Shown here in pieces: positions 25,601-40,600 of a stretch of 64,000 bases of DNA. Each line of letters starts with the position of its first letter. Position 1 is the first letter of the stretch. The translations under genes were made by a program, and so were the position numbers. The notes under the pieces were generated by a model. It saw only the letters and a program-made list of their open reading frames with translations, had not been told where the DNA came from and searched no databases. The DNA comes from Vanessa cardui. Taxonomy: Eukaryota > Arthropoda > Insecta > Lepidoptera > Nymphalidae. The stretch is taken from contig NC_061143.1 of assembly GCF_905220365.1 (NCBI RefSeq), positions 1,860,001-1,924,000 of the forward strand, read 5' to 3'.

Positions 25601-28600
25601 CAGAATGTGTAACAACGATCTCAGTACATAAACTTGGCATAACTACTAGCTTATGAAATAATTAAATTGATTTACACAAATGTGATAATAAGGTTTCGCA
25701 AACACACATTCAAGGATTTGCTAATTTAATCATATCTAAGTAATGGGAGTTTAATGAACAAAAGCCGTTTAAACGCACACACACATAGCCTCATTTATAC
25801 AAGTGTGGGTGACCGTAGTCATACTATTTCATTACTTGATTATAAAGTCAAATAAAATATACAAGACGAATTTAAAACTTCCAATAAAGCTAGTGCAAAG
25901 TTCCACTTTAATAAGTTCCGAACGAACTCCTCAAAATGGTGGCATAATACCAAAATGTCCGCTCCGTGAAGACTCGATGCAAAATTCATTCCACCATCTC
26001 TTTATTTATTCACAGTGTCACAGTTTAGTTCTTTGAAGTTCCGGAGCTTGACGCTTTTGAATTAATTTGATCAGTTTCATTCCTTCCTCATTTTAGCCGG
26101 TTATATAATATATTGCACGACTCGTGATGGGAAGCGTCAGAAGTTACTATACGATCGATATATCAAATCTCATTTTTGTTTTGCAGACCTAAGAAAATTT
26201 GCATACCGATGTAAAGATAGTCTATTGGATATCAATCCTGTACTTTTCAAATGTGGTGGGTACGTTAAAATTGTCCAAAAACTTTTCCCGTCAATCAATC
26301 CTGAAATAACTACAACTTGCAAAAACATCACTAATTGACATTTCGTTTTTAATAAATTCGTTTCATGTTTGTCTACTATTAGAGAGTTATTATCCTCGTC
26401 AGTGTAAATGAACCAAACTTGCTATATATTGAGATAAAATGTGATTTGCCAATAAGTATATTTGTCTTTTTATTTTATAGCGTGTAGCGTTATGAATCTT
26501 GACTTTAGAATTGTCCAATTTTTTTATTATTTTCCTACAAAGGTCTTGTGTACAACTTTAAGGCCGATTCACATAATAATATCAATGTTCCTAAGGTCGG
26601 TGCCACGTCTTACTTACTTACACGATGTCTATGGACGATACCTTAAACAAGAAACTATAACAAAAAATATCACAATCTTTTTATCTTGGTCTATTCAAAG
26701 CAAATCAAATTAAATCTCTTTATTCAATACAGAAGTATTACACTTACTTATTCATTGTCGAACCATTTGACATGGCACTACTGATTCGGAAAATAATATA
26801 CCCTAACAGAAGAAAAATGTATTGGCTGCCTACTTTTAAATAAAGATATCAAATGTTATCCTTACACAGATCCAATTTACAGCAATATTGTGATATTTTA
26901 TGTTGTTCAAAGTTCTAAAATCAAATATATATCTAATATTTTTCTCATTACTCTTGGCCACGAGTGGGACTACTTAAATCTCTTACGATGCTAATCTTTT
27001 TGGGTAGAGGTGACCTCTTAACATCAGGTGGGCCATTATCTCGTCCGTACCTCTCAATGATAAAAAAACACGGATTATGAGCGCTCATTAGAGTAATGAG
27101 CGGATTCTGTAAGGATGTTACGGTGATCGTTATTTTTGTGATTAAAGATAATTTGACTAATTTCTAGTGAAATTGATCTTCTACATTTTACATTTAATTT
27201 TTTTGTTTTATAAATTACGTTTTTATTACAATTAATTAAATTTCCATTCCTTGTTTATTCCTTGTATAATTATCTATTTGTAAAATGAAAATCAAAATAT
27301 ACTTAATTACTTTTGGATTTGAGATGGCCCAGTGGTTTGAATGCGTGCATCTTATCCGATGATTGCGAGTTCAAGCCCAGGCAAGCATTGCGTATATATA
27401 TGTGCTTAACTTGTGTTTATAATTCATCTCGTGCTCGGCGGTGAAGGAAAACATCGTGAGGAAACCTACATGTGTCTAATTTCATCGAAATTCTGCCACA
27501 TGTGCATTCCACCAACCCGCATTAGAACAGCCTGTTGGAATATGTCCCAAACCCCCTTCTTAATGGAAGAGAAGGCCTCATCTCAGCAGTGGGAAAATGT
27601 GCATCTAGTTACTTTACTTTTACTTCTGGCTCCTCATTTTACCGATATCATAGGATCATGTTGTATTGTTAAAAGATATTAAGTACATTCTGACACTCAC
27701 TATTCTGTGGTCATTTGTAAAATGAGCATCAGAAAATTAATTTATAAATTATGACTTTGCTTACTTTCGTCTTAGTTCAGTATGTTGTGAACAAATTTCG
27801 AAATCGTTATCATTAAAATATTAACGACTTTCGCTCTATATATAAAAATTTGGAAATCTTAGTCTCTGTGAGATTTTTTCATAGAGCTATAAACATATAT
27901 AAAAGATACCTTTTCTAAATCGGTGGTCGGTCTAGCAAGGCGGATTTTCGGTAGTTACCACATATTTATCACGGTTTCGCAAAATTGTGTCAGTGGTACA
28001 TCAGATGAAACAACATTTAGTTCCCAAGATTGGTGGCATACTTAAAATGCAAGGAAAGGTTACATATCTTTGGGTACCAGTATTTATGGATATTGGTTAC
28101 CACTTTTCAAAAGGTTCATTTGTCAGTCTGATTGAGTTAAGTTGACACCAAATCAACATGACAGATTTAAATGCCAAACCAATACCTCCAAATGCTCGGA
28201 TATACCCTATTTTTAAATGATATAAAGACTCAATAAGTTTTATAAATTACATCAAAACCTCACAAATATTTATCCAAAGGATTTGTTCCTGTGTTCCGGG
28301 ATTAAAACCAATATTTACGACGGCTAGTTAGAATTCACCAAGGCAACAGTTCTACGGCGGATTCAATGCGGAAAAGTTAAACTTAACTAGGCAATTATGG
28401 TTCCGCATATCCACACAATGCTGACTTATGCTTAAACTATGAAATTGTGTTTGTTTTATATATTAAATAGTTAGTATTTGAATGCTTTGATAAAATTTAA
28501 TCAACCAGTTCTATCAAAATTGTAAATTAACTTACTAATTAACTACTTCTTTACGACAAAGAAATCACTAATTCGTGTAGAAAGATCCTGATGATGATGA

Positions 28601-31600
28601 CGTTTTCCTGACTGATTTTGGCCTAATCGGATAATCTAAAGGAATGATAGCCAACTAAGCTGGATGGTCCAAAAGTGGGCTCCCAAATCCAACACAACCG
28701 TTAGTAGGTGCTGCGAACTTTTCGACAAAAAATCAAAAATGTTTTATTGTTGGTGGTAGGGCTTTGCAAGCCCGCCTGGGTAAGTACTACCCACTCATCA
28801 GATATTCTACCGCTAAATAACAGTACGCAGTATTGTTATGTTCCGGTTTGAAGGGTGAGTGAGCCAGTGTAACTACAGGCACAAGGGACATGACATCTTA
28901 GTTCCCAAGGTTAGTGGCGCATTGGCGATGTAAGGAATAGTTAATATTTCTTACAGCGTCATTGTCTATGGGTGATGGTGACCACTTACCACCAGGTAAT
29001 GCTTGTCCGCCAACGTATTCCATAAAAAAAAGATTTACACTTGGAACCCAAAATCTGCGTAGGCAGTAGACCATCGAATAAGTTAAAGGGAAATTAGTGC
29101 TTATTCTACATAACTACTGGTAAACAATTAGGTTATGGTTTTTAGCGACAACTTTAATTGGCATCTTAAGAATATGAAATCGGTACTAATACATCTGTGT
29201 CTAATGACTCCATGCTTTCTGACTTGTTAGCCGTTTATATATTTTAGATTAAACCGGTTGTTTTATACTGATATACCAAAATTATGAGGTTAGGAAAAAG
29301 AAGAATGTATATTTGCGTACTTAATTTTGCACTAAAGTTTTGCTTAGTTGGCTTAGGTCCTGACACTCCCTTGGCTGATTTTAATAGCAATATAATTTAT
29401 AGCAAGCAAATTAAAAATTATAACTGCTAATTTAATCAAAAGTGCCTCAGTTTACCTGAATAAATACTGTTTTCACTAACGAGGCATTTAAATTAATATT
29501 TTATTAAATCTAAAAAAAATAATTCCAAAATGTTTCTAAGACCATTTTATAATTAAGTACTTTTTAATTTGATTTTATCCTAGCGGGACTAATTTGATAA
29601 CATTATCTATTAATCAGAGGTATGATAAGTGAGCATTTATACCTATATTATGTGTGCGAATTTTACATTAGAAAATCAAAGTACCTCGAACAAATATCGC
29701 GCGGTCCGATAGTATTAGTAAAGTCTAACCGTAGCTTTATTTGAATAATGTATACAGTTAACTAGTTAACGTAGGCGAAGTATACTCACGCTGTCAACTG
29801 CAGAAGTCCGTGGAGTTTCCCGTCGGCTCCTGTCTTGGACAGGTGCAAATCTGTCCCAAAGTCATGCAAAATGCACGATGCACCGCAGCTCCATCTAGTG
29901 GCAGCTTGCAAAATGTATAGTAAAACGAATTTTGCCGTGAAACAGTCTTTATTATTATCTAACAAGATTATGGATCAAAGTCAAAACATACTTCATTCAA
30001 GTAGGCTTTTATAAGCACTTTTGAAACTTTATATTATATTATTACTTTACTTTATATTATATTCAGTGAAGCTACCACCGGTTCGGAATGTAGATTCTAC
30101 CGAAAAGAAATGGCAAGTTATTATAATAATATATATAAATAAATACATACATTACGCTAATCCCAATGTACGTAGCTAAAGCACTCGTGTTATGGAAAAT
30201 CAATATGGTACCACAAACACCCAGACCCAAGATAACATAGACAACTAATAATAATCTACATCGACTCAGTCCGGAATCGAACCCAGGACCTCGGAGTGGC
30301 GTACCCATTAAAACCGGTGAACACATCACTCGACCACGGAGGTCGTCAAATTTATATTAGGTAATCTTTTTCAACGTTTAAACATACAAAGTAATGTTAG
30401 TTAAATATATGTATGAATGTATCCTGCCTGGAACTCAACAAATGTTAGCTGCACGCTTTTTATCATCGATGTTTATAATCTTGTGATAAATAATATGCCT
30501 TCTTTACCAATATATTTTTTAAAAACTAACATCAAAGCAAAGCAGCTCTATTCGTTAATTTTCTACCAATTTTCTACAATTTTGATATGAAGACAATTTT
30601 AGTATCGATTAAAGACATGTTATTATGCCTTATTTATCTAAGTGAACGAATGATACGTGTTAGGCGCCGTTTGCACCACTGCCCTGCGGTTAGATACAGT
30701 AGCGAGCTGAAAGTTTAACTGAACTTAGCTTTGAGTGACTCGTTTAAGTAAATGAAATTTACGTAATTAGTTTACTAATTACATTTATTGGAACTAAGAC
30801 TTTGAACATAGTTTTAACAAGTATTCGTACCCGGTTTGTGTCTTATGGAGTGCAATCGTAGATAAATATAATAAATAAAAGTACATGGGCTACTTTTTTA
30901 TACCTTGAGGTTATATATAGCTTGTTCTTGTAAGAGTCGAGATGGCCCAGTGGTAAGAGCGCTTGCTGGTTCAAACCCAAGCAAGTGAATTTCCATGTGT
31001 TTAATTTTTATTGGGCGACCTCCGTGATCGAGTGGTGTTTACGCCGGTTTTCTTAGATACGCCTCTCCGAGGTCCTGGGTTCGAATCCCGGCCGAGTCGA
31101 TGTAGATTATCATTAGATTTCTATGTTGTCTTGGGTCTGGATGTTTGTGGTACCGTCGCTACTTCTGATTTTCAATTTTAACACAAGTGCTTTAGCTACT
31201 TAAATTGGGATCAGAGTAATGTATGTTATGTTGTCTCATATTTATTTATAAATTTGTCTTTCTAATTCATCTCAAGATCGGCGGTGAAGAAAATGATCGT
31301 GATCTAGTCGTTCCATATACATATGTATGAGTCGGAGCAAACAGATAGACAAAAATTGTCAAAATGTTAGTTTAGCATGCAACTAGTAAAAAGCTGTTAT
31401 TCTAATATAACACTCCAATTTTATTACATGTATAGATTAGTTAAAATAAAGTGTAGGTAGGATACACAAGAGGCGATAGCAATATTGATGACTGATTAAT
31501 CTTTCTAACAGTGCCTAGTGATGCCCAGTGATGCCAATAGCCTCAGGTAACCAATTTGCCAAAATAAGTGGTTAATTGTACGACGTGTCGCATTTAGGGA

Positions 31601-34600
31601 CTCTTCATTACATGAGAGAGACGGAAAATATTATGACGTAGAGTATTAGATGAAAGACAGAGACATACATACATATATTAAGAACCAAGAGAATTATTAA
31701 ATAAAATAAAATCGTTTATTTTATTTTTTTCGTTGGGATAGCTAGACTATTTATCTCTATCGATAAGTAATTCGCCGATAGACACCGGCACTTAAGGATG
31801 ATAAATAATTCCTAAGACCGTTAAAGCGTTTTTCAATGTTTTCGTTTTTATCTTACGTTTTTTCGTATTTATTTTACGTATGGCATAAATTATCATAACT
31901 TTTTTATATTCTATTTTTAAAGTAGCTGAACCTGTGGCTTGAACTGTGCGAAATTTATAAATGTCTTCTTCCTTAAGGGGGTAAAAAGAGAGTCCCTTTT
32001 TACGCCCCTAAGATCTGTTTCGTAAAATCCGATCTTAGAGAATGTCTATACTCTATAACGAACCTACCTGCCAAATTCCAAGTATGTATTATAATTTCTG
32101 ATTTTCATGATTAGAGGTGTATATATTAACTATCGAATGTTTTATTCCTTACTGATTACATTGTTTTGTTAAACTATCTTTTGTCTTCTTCTTTCAAATG
32201 TAAAATCAATAGTGTCAGAATGAGATGGATTGTTTAACTAAACACCAAATAAGTAATGGATTAGGTTAAAACCCAGGAAAGCACCAGTGAATTTTCATCA
32301 GCTGAGTTTATGTTCTTAGTTTATCCCTTGATTGGCGGGGAAAGTAATCATTGTGAGGTAACCTGCATGTATTGGATAAAACTCTCCTTGTATTGGAGCA
32401 GCGTGGTGGAATAACTATACTTTCCTAAAAAGGAAAAGAGAGCCTAATTATCAGTGGAACATTTAAAAGGCTCTTATGTTACTTGGTCTTACTTGGTGGT
32501 AGGGCTTTGTGGAAGCCCGTCTGGGTAGGTACCACCCAATATTCAGTTATTCTACCGCCAAATAACGGTACTCAGTATTGTTGTGTTCCGGTGTGAAGGA
32601 TCAGTGAGCCAGTGTAACTACAGGCACAAGGTACATAACATCTCAGCCTAAGGTTGGTGGCACATTGACGATGCAAGGAATAGTTAATATTTCTTACAGC
32701 GTTATTGTCTATGGGTAATAGTGACCACTTACCATCAGGTGGCCTATATGCTCGTCCGCCAACCTATACCATAAAAATAAAAAAGAATGAAAAATCAAAA
32801 AATGTATTAGTTGTCAAAGTCATGAAAACTGGTGCTTAACGGATTTGAACGTGTACTCATCATGAGTTACACACGTTCTAACCACTAAGCTTACATTAAC
32901 ATAGCGGTTTATATGAATTTTACATTTCGCAATAAAGATTTTTTTAGTTAATTTTTACATAACCGATTCAATATCCTATTAATTGAATTCGATATTGTCA
33001 ATTGAACGGATATATGAAATTTATGCTCACCCGTTTGTTTGATATTGGAAATGAAAATGGACGTGGATTTTTTGCGATATTTCATCGGTTTTTTATATTG
33101 AACCGGTTCTCGTAAATATTATGCATTTTTAAAACCAAGATTGTTACATGAGAATGAAAATCGAATGTTATATCATTATTTATGTGTGTACTAGCTGTCG
33201 CACGCAGCTTTGCTCGATATTTAGGGGGTTGGTTTAGATATTTATTTGTTTTATTAATGAGTTTTCAACAAAAGATACACACTAAATAGACATTCGTAAA
33301 ATAAAACAGACTAAGGTTCAATTAAATTGAAATAAAGTAAAGTAACAGCCTGTAAATTACCAACTGGGCTAAGGCCTCTTCTTCCATTAAGGAGAGGGTT
33401 TGGAACATATTCCACCACGCTGTTCTAATGCGGGTTGGTGGAATGCACATGTGGCAGAATTTTAATTAAATTAGACACGTGCAGGTTTCCTCACGATATT
33501 TTCCTTCACCGCTATGAACTATAAACACAAATTAAGCACATATATATATATAGTGGCTTGCCTGAGTTTGAACTCGAAATCATCGATTAAGATGCACGCG
33601 TTCATGTGCTAAAATTGTGTTTATAATTCATCTCGTGCTCGGCGGTGAAGCAAAACATCGTGAGGAAACCTGCATGTGTCTAATTTCATCTAAATTTTGT
33701 CACATGTGCATTCCACCAACCCGCATGAACGAACGACGTGGTGGAATATGTTCCAAACCCTTTTCTTAATGAAGAAAGAAAGAAAGAAAGAAAGAATTTT
33801 TATTTGTAAGCATCGTTTTGATACATCAGTGACATAAACAATACAACAAAACAAAACAAAAGCTTAAAATAACAATACAATTAAATAATATCTAAGAAAG
33901 ATTTTAAAAAGAGGCATAAATAAATAAAAACAAAATGCTGCCTACATAGCTACGATGCCACAAAAAGGGAAATCACTCAGCATTTGCTGTCGTCCTAGGA
34001 ATTTCACACACAGAAAAAAAAAGAATAACAATAAAAAAAAATTAACGATTTAAATTATATAGTTTTTTTTTCCTATACTTAAATTAAAATACGATTCATA
34101 CTATGTGTGAAATTCGCAAAGACGATAGCACTGATTTTCAGTGATCACCTTATTTCCATGTCAAGTGAACGACATTGACAATAGTCCACTATTATGTCGT
34201 GTTAAAATCAAATAAAAAATAAAAGTAAAAACATAACAGAAATCAAAACAAGTCTAGGATAGTATGATGCGCTCAGGTACCTCGCGGCGGCAGTGGAGGT
34301 TGGACGTGTAGCACAATAGATTAAAATTTAAAACTAAATTATATTACGCTGAGATCACAAAGACATTCGATCACATACAAATTATTTAAGGAGAAAGAAA
34401 AAAAAAGAATTAATAATAATAAGTAAGTAATATATACTAATTTCTGTTTTTCTTTTCTTTTTTAAATGTGTTTTAATATAATCTAAATCACAATAATATT
34501 ACTTTTGATTCTTTGCATTTATTGGAGGTATAAATTAATATAGCGAACATATTATTACAGAAGGTCGCAAGCAGGTCGAGACGTGCCGTTTAACAAATAT

Positions 34601-37600
34601 CATAACAATGAAATAGAGGTTGAAATCTATTCACTAAATAGTCTAACCAAGTCTGATCAATACTCAGTCTTACGACTACGAAGTCTACGAAGAGGAGGTC
34701 TTATTCCAGTACAGGCTGTTACTTTAATTTTTTTTAACAGTGTAGTAGCATAGTTCGTTATACTATAGTGTGCATTATGATTACGCTTGTGTTAACAATA
34801 TATCTTAGTGTGCGTAAAATGACTAATGTAAGAATAAACACAGCAAATGATATACAAATAGCTAATACGCCTATAGTGATTTGGAGGGGATTGCCTTCGA
34901 GAATGAACGAATATATTGAAACTCTCTTTCAGTAACGAACAATTGTTTTGTCCGCGACTGTCTTTGACAGATCTTCTTATGAGAGTTTTGTTATCGGTTG
35001 TACAAAGCCCTAATATAATAACAATGGTCAGTAGATTCTCAGACTATACACGGTGATTAGCACATATATATATCTATTCGAAAAATATATTATAGACTGA
35101 GAGCCAGTGATCGGCAGTTACATTATCACCTCACTCATACGCAACCACACACACACACACACACACATACACACACACACACACTTGCCTCAAAAAAAAA
35201 ACTTGCACTTTGTAATAATTATTAAGTGGGTGGTGGGTCCCTCTGACACGAGTATGAATCATGCTCACTAGAGAGATCCAACTTTAAATATGCTATGTAA
35301 ACTGTGGTAACGAATAAATAAATAAATAAAAAAAAAGGTTATAGCAGCAAGCTCCATATTACTGGCAGGTATACTGCTTCATCTGGCGTTGGTGAAATGG
35401 AGGTTCACTATTCCCATCGAGGGTTCCTTTGAGCATGCCATGCCATCGTCGAAAACCAAAAAAGCTTTCAAAAAGTGATCGCAGCAAGTTTGCCCTTTTA
35501 AAACATATAAAAAAACTTCAATGGCAGACACTTACCACTTCCTTCTATATCTTCTTACATATGAGCTTGCTATTATAATTTAAGTCGGCAGATCACTGGC
35601 TCTTGGACTATTACCTGAGTAAACGCCAGACGTCATCTATCAAGCGTTGATATATGCCATTTTTCTTGAAAACTTTAATGCCTCATTGAACTCTCGAGAC
35701 GGTCAATTTGGAATTCTTATAAGGAATATTTATATCGGGGTTCGAGTTAGTCCATAAAAGGAATACGTATTTCCACAAACAAACTTTACAACCTTACTGT
35801 ACTGAGAGGGTAATATTATAAAGTTATATAATATTTTATATTACATTAGGACCTTCAAGAAGTTTGTGTGCTATTTAAATTGTAAGGGTTATAGTATGTT
35901 CATGGAATGACTAAATACTTTTACCCTCTCATAATACGTTCAGAGTTAAAAAAAAAAAAACTCCCATAAGTCATCTATAATGTCTAGTATTTATTTAGAA
36001 ACTAGCAGGGCCCGCGACCTTATACGCTTTTGAATTTAAAAAATATATATTATAGCCTTACTCTTTGTTATATCAGTTATCTGCCAATGAAAGTTCCATC
36101 AAAATCGGTCCAGCCTTTCCAGAGATTAGCCGGAACAAACAGACAGACAAACAGACAAAAATTGTAAAATATGTTATTTTGGTATATGCACCGTGTATAC
36201 ATACATATGCATTGAGTAAAAAAGGGCTATTTTAATATTACAAATAGACACTCCATTTTTATTATATGCATAGATCATCAGTCAGTTAGGACAGCAATTT
36301 TATACAATAATTCGATCCGCCCGTTGTGTTGGTGGTAGGAATCTCATGAACTTTACTGCACCGTAGCACGTATGTCAAATATTATGGCCGGTTGAGAAGT
36401 TTAAACGTGACAAATCAACACACGCTCACTTTCGAATTTATTATTAGTACAGACATAATATTTCACAAGTAAAGATCCATTGATCTCCAATTAACAGTCT
36501 AAGGATTTTTGTATCAATTTTTCCATTGAAAATAAGTATTTCATTCAGAAAAAATACTTACATAGTGACTAGCACGGCGTGTTTTTTAATTTATTATTAA
36601 TGGGTGGGTAATTTTTAATTAAAATTCTAATACCTAATAACTATATTTAATAAAAAGATTTGTTTTTTATAATAAATTATAATAAAAAAGAGTTTTTATA
36701 TATTCCAACTTCATGGCATGTCATATCGGATTTCTATAAACGCGACTCTTAAAAGTTTTCCCGCTCCTAACTGAAACGTCTCCCGCATTTTACGCCGCCA
36801 TCTTAGCATCCGCCATATTGGATTTTACGAAAGCGGCTGGCAGTGCTAAGAGATTTTCTTTTTACCTTTTGTAGTTTTATCGTTTGGATTTTATACTTTG
36901 AAAACTTTGACAAATTAAAAAAATATATATATTTGTTCGTTTTTAGTATTTTAGAGAACATTTTTCACATAATATTTTCTTGTAGGAATTTTTATTTAAA
37001 CAAATTCGCGTAATATTTTTTCCATTCAAGGATTTCTTGGAATTATATCGAAATATTTTATTTCGGTTAAATATTAAAAAGTTACACCTTTATCAACAAC
37101 AATAGCCTGTAAATTCCCACTGCTGGGCTAAAGGCCTCTTCTCCCTTTGAGGAGAAGGTTTTGGAACATATTCCACCACGCTGTTCCAATGCTGTTTGGT
37201 GGAGTACACATGTGTCAGAATTTCTAAGAAATTTGTCACATGCAGATTTTCTCACGATGTTTTCCTTCACCGCTGACGATCATCTCGTGCTCAGTGGTTA
37301 TATTATAAAGACAAATTAAGCACATGAATGAGCGGTGCTTGCCTGGGTTTGAAATCGCAATCATCGGTTAAGATGCACGCGCTCTAACCACTGGGCCATC
37401 TCAACTCTTATTTCGATTAAATATTAAAAAGTTACACCTTTGTCACTACATAATATGAAACAAAGTTCCCTGGCCGCGTCTGTCTGTCTATATGTTCGCG
37501 AAAAACTCCAAATCTACAAAAACGAAATTTCATGTGGTTTTCAATAATAGAGGGATGCATGTGAAAGGTTTAGGTATATCATTTATTAAGATTTTTGGGT

Positions 37601-40600
37601 TAATAAGTTGATATAGAACGACAATTGTTAAAAATGTCGGAAAAAAGCAACAAAAAATAAAAAAAATATTGAGTTATTAATATATTTATTGAGTAGCTTT
37701 GAGTGACTCTTTTAAGTAAATCAAATTTACGTAATTAGTTTACTAATTACATTTATTGGAACTAAGACTTTGAACATAGTTTTAACAAGTATTCGTACCC
37801 GGTTTGTGTCTTATGGAGTGCAATCGTAGATAAATATAATAAATAAAAGTACATGGGCTACTTTTTTATACCTTGAGGTTATATATAGCTTGTTCTTGTA
37901 AGAGTCGAGATGGCCCAGTGGTAAGAGCGCTTGCTGGTTCAAACCCAGGCAAGTGAATTTCCATGTGTTTAATTTTTATTGGGCGACCTCCGTGATCGAG
38001 TGGTGTTTACGCCGGTTTTCTTGGATACGCCACTCCGAGGTCCCGGGTTCGAATCCCGGCCGAGTCGATGTAGATTATCATTAGATTTCTATGTTGTCTT
38101 GGGTCTGGATGTTTGTGGTACCGTCGCTACTTCTGATTTTCAATTTTAACACAAGTGCTTTAGCTACTTAAATTGGGATCAGAGTAATGTATGTTATGTT
38201 ATCTCATATTTATTTATAAATTTGTCTTTCTAATTCATCTCAAGATCGGCGGTGAAGAAAATGATCGTGATCTAGTCGTTCCATATACATATGTATGAGT
38301 CGGAGCAAACAGATAGACAAAAATTGTCAAAATGTTAGTTTAGCATGCAACTAGTAAAAAGCTGTTATTTTAATATAACACTCCAATTTTATTACATGTA
38401 TGGATTAGTTAAAATAAAGTGTAGGTAGGATACACAAAAGGCGATACCAATATTGATGACTGATTAATCTTTGTAACAGTGCCAAGTGATGCCCAGTGAT
38501 GCCAATAGCCTCAGGTAACCAATTTGCCAAATTAAGAGGTTAATTGTACGACGTGTCGCATTTAGGGACTCTTCATTACATGAGAGAGACGGAAAATATT
38601 ATGACGTAGAGTATTAGATGAAAGACAGAGACATACATACATATATTAAGAACCAAGAGAATTATTAAATAAAATAAAATCGTTTATTTTATTTTTTTCG
38701 TTGGGATAGCTAGACTATTTATCTCTATCGATAAGTAATTCGCCGATAGACACCGGCACTTAAGGATGATAAATAATTCCTAAGACCGTTAAAGCGTTTT
38801 TCAATGTTTTCGTTTTTATCTTACGTTTTTTCGTATTTATTTTACGTATGGCATAAATTATCATAACTTTTTTATATTCTATTTTTAAAGTAGCTGAACC
38901 TGTGGTTTGAACTGTGCGAAATTTATAAATCTCTTCATCCCTGAGGGGGTAAAAAAAGAGTCCCTTTTACCCCCTTAGATCTGTTTCATAAAATCCGATC
39001 TTAGAGGATGTCTATACCTTATAGCGAACCTAGCTGCCAAATTCCAAGTATGTATTATAATTTCTGATTTTCATGATTAGAGGTGTATATATTAATTATC
39101 GAATGTTTTATTCCTTACTGATTACATTGTTTTGTTAAAATATCTTTTGTCTTTTTCTTTCAAATGTAAAATCAATAGTGTCAGAATGAGATGGATTGTT
39201 TAACTAAACACCAAATAAGTAATGGATTAGGTTAAAACCCAGGAAAGCACCAGTGAATTTTCATCAGCTGAGTTTATGTTCTTAATTTATCCCTTGATTG
39301 GCGGGGAAAGTAATCATTGTGAGATAACCTACATGTATTGGATAAAATCAAATCAAATCAAAATAAACTTTATTCAAGTAGGCTTGCAAGCACTTTTGAA
39401 TCGTCATTTTACAATTAAGTGAAGCTACCAACGGGTCGGAAAGTAGATTCTACCGAGAAGAACCGGCAAGAAACTCAGTAGTTACTCTTTTTTAACATTT
39501 AAAAATCTCCTTTTATTGCAGCAGCATGGTGGAATAACTTCAATACTTTCCTAAAAAGGAAAAGAGAGCCTAATTTAGCAGAACATTTAAAAGGCTCTTA
39601 TGTATTTATTTTTAAAGTCATGAAAACTGGTGCTTAACGGATTCAAACGCGTACTTATCACGAGTTACACACGTTCTAACCACTGAGCTTACATTAACAT
39701 AGCGGTTTATATGAATTTTACATTTCGCAATAAAGATTTTTTTCGTTAATTTTTACATAACCGATTCAATATCCTATTAATTGAATTCGATATTGTCAAT
39801 TGAACGGATATATGAAATTTATGCTCACCCGTTTGTTTGATATTGGAAATGAAAATGGACGTGGATTTTTTGCGATATTTCATCGGTTTTTTTATTGAAC
39901 CGGTTCTCGTAAATATTATGCATTTTTAAAACCAAGATTGTTACATGAGAATGAAAATCGAATGTTATATCATTATTTATGTGTGTACTAGCTGTCGCAC
40001 GCAGCTTTGCTCGATATTGAGGGGGTTGGTTTAGATATTTATTTGTTTTATTAATGAGTTTTCAACAAAAGATACACACTAAATAGACATTCGTAAAATA
40101 AAACAGACTAAGGTTCAATTAAATGGAAATAAAGTAAAGTAACAGCCTGTAAATTACCAACTGGGCTAAGGCCTCTTCTTCCATTAAGGAGAGGGTTTGG
40201 AACTTATTCCACCACGCTGTATCAATGAGGGTTGGAAATGGAATGCACATGTGGCAGAATTTCGATGAAATTCACACATGCAGGTTTCCTCACGATGTTT
40301 TCCTTCACCGCTATGAACTATAAACACAAATTAAGCACATATATATAGTGACTTGCCAGAGTTTGAACTCGAAATCATCGATTAAGATGCATGCGTTCTA
40401 GTCACTGGGCCATATCAGCATCAATTGAAATAAAATGTGAAAAAATAATACACAGCAATAAAAATACAAACTAGAATAAAAAAATTAGGAACAAGCTTAT
40501 TAATTCAACTTTTTTATTATTTTATTTAACCAAATACTATTAAGTATTTGGTTAAAACTTTAGTGAGACACACTCTGAATTTGTACAATCGATGAATATC

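Larger units (their letters stand above)
30726..37690. repeat. Tandem segmental duplication, copy A
   Basis: Shares most of its sequence with copy B (37694-43620) in the same order and orientation, starting at TAGCTTTGAGTGACTC in both. Private to A: a family 2 SINE (32494-32780), an insertion at 33602-34735 and a family 1 SINE (37092-37407). Aligned stretches differ by a few percent. It lies wholly inside the Ig2 intron and carries no Sidestep exon. Confidence 0.85.

Noticed and set aside
29809..29850. Extra plus-strand Sidestep exon after a CAACTGCAG acceptor-like site
   Set aside because: Phase does not fit, and the exons at 17109 and 43994 already join to give the family's GGRPQP motif.
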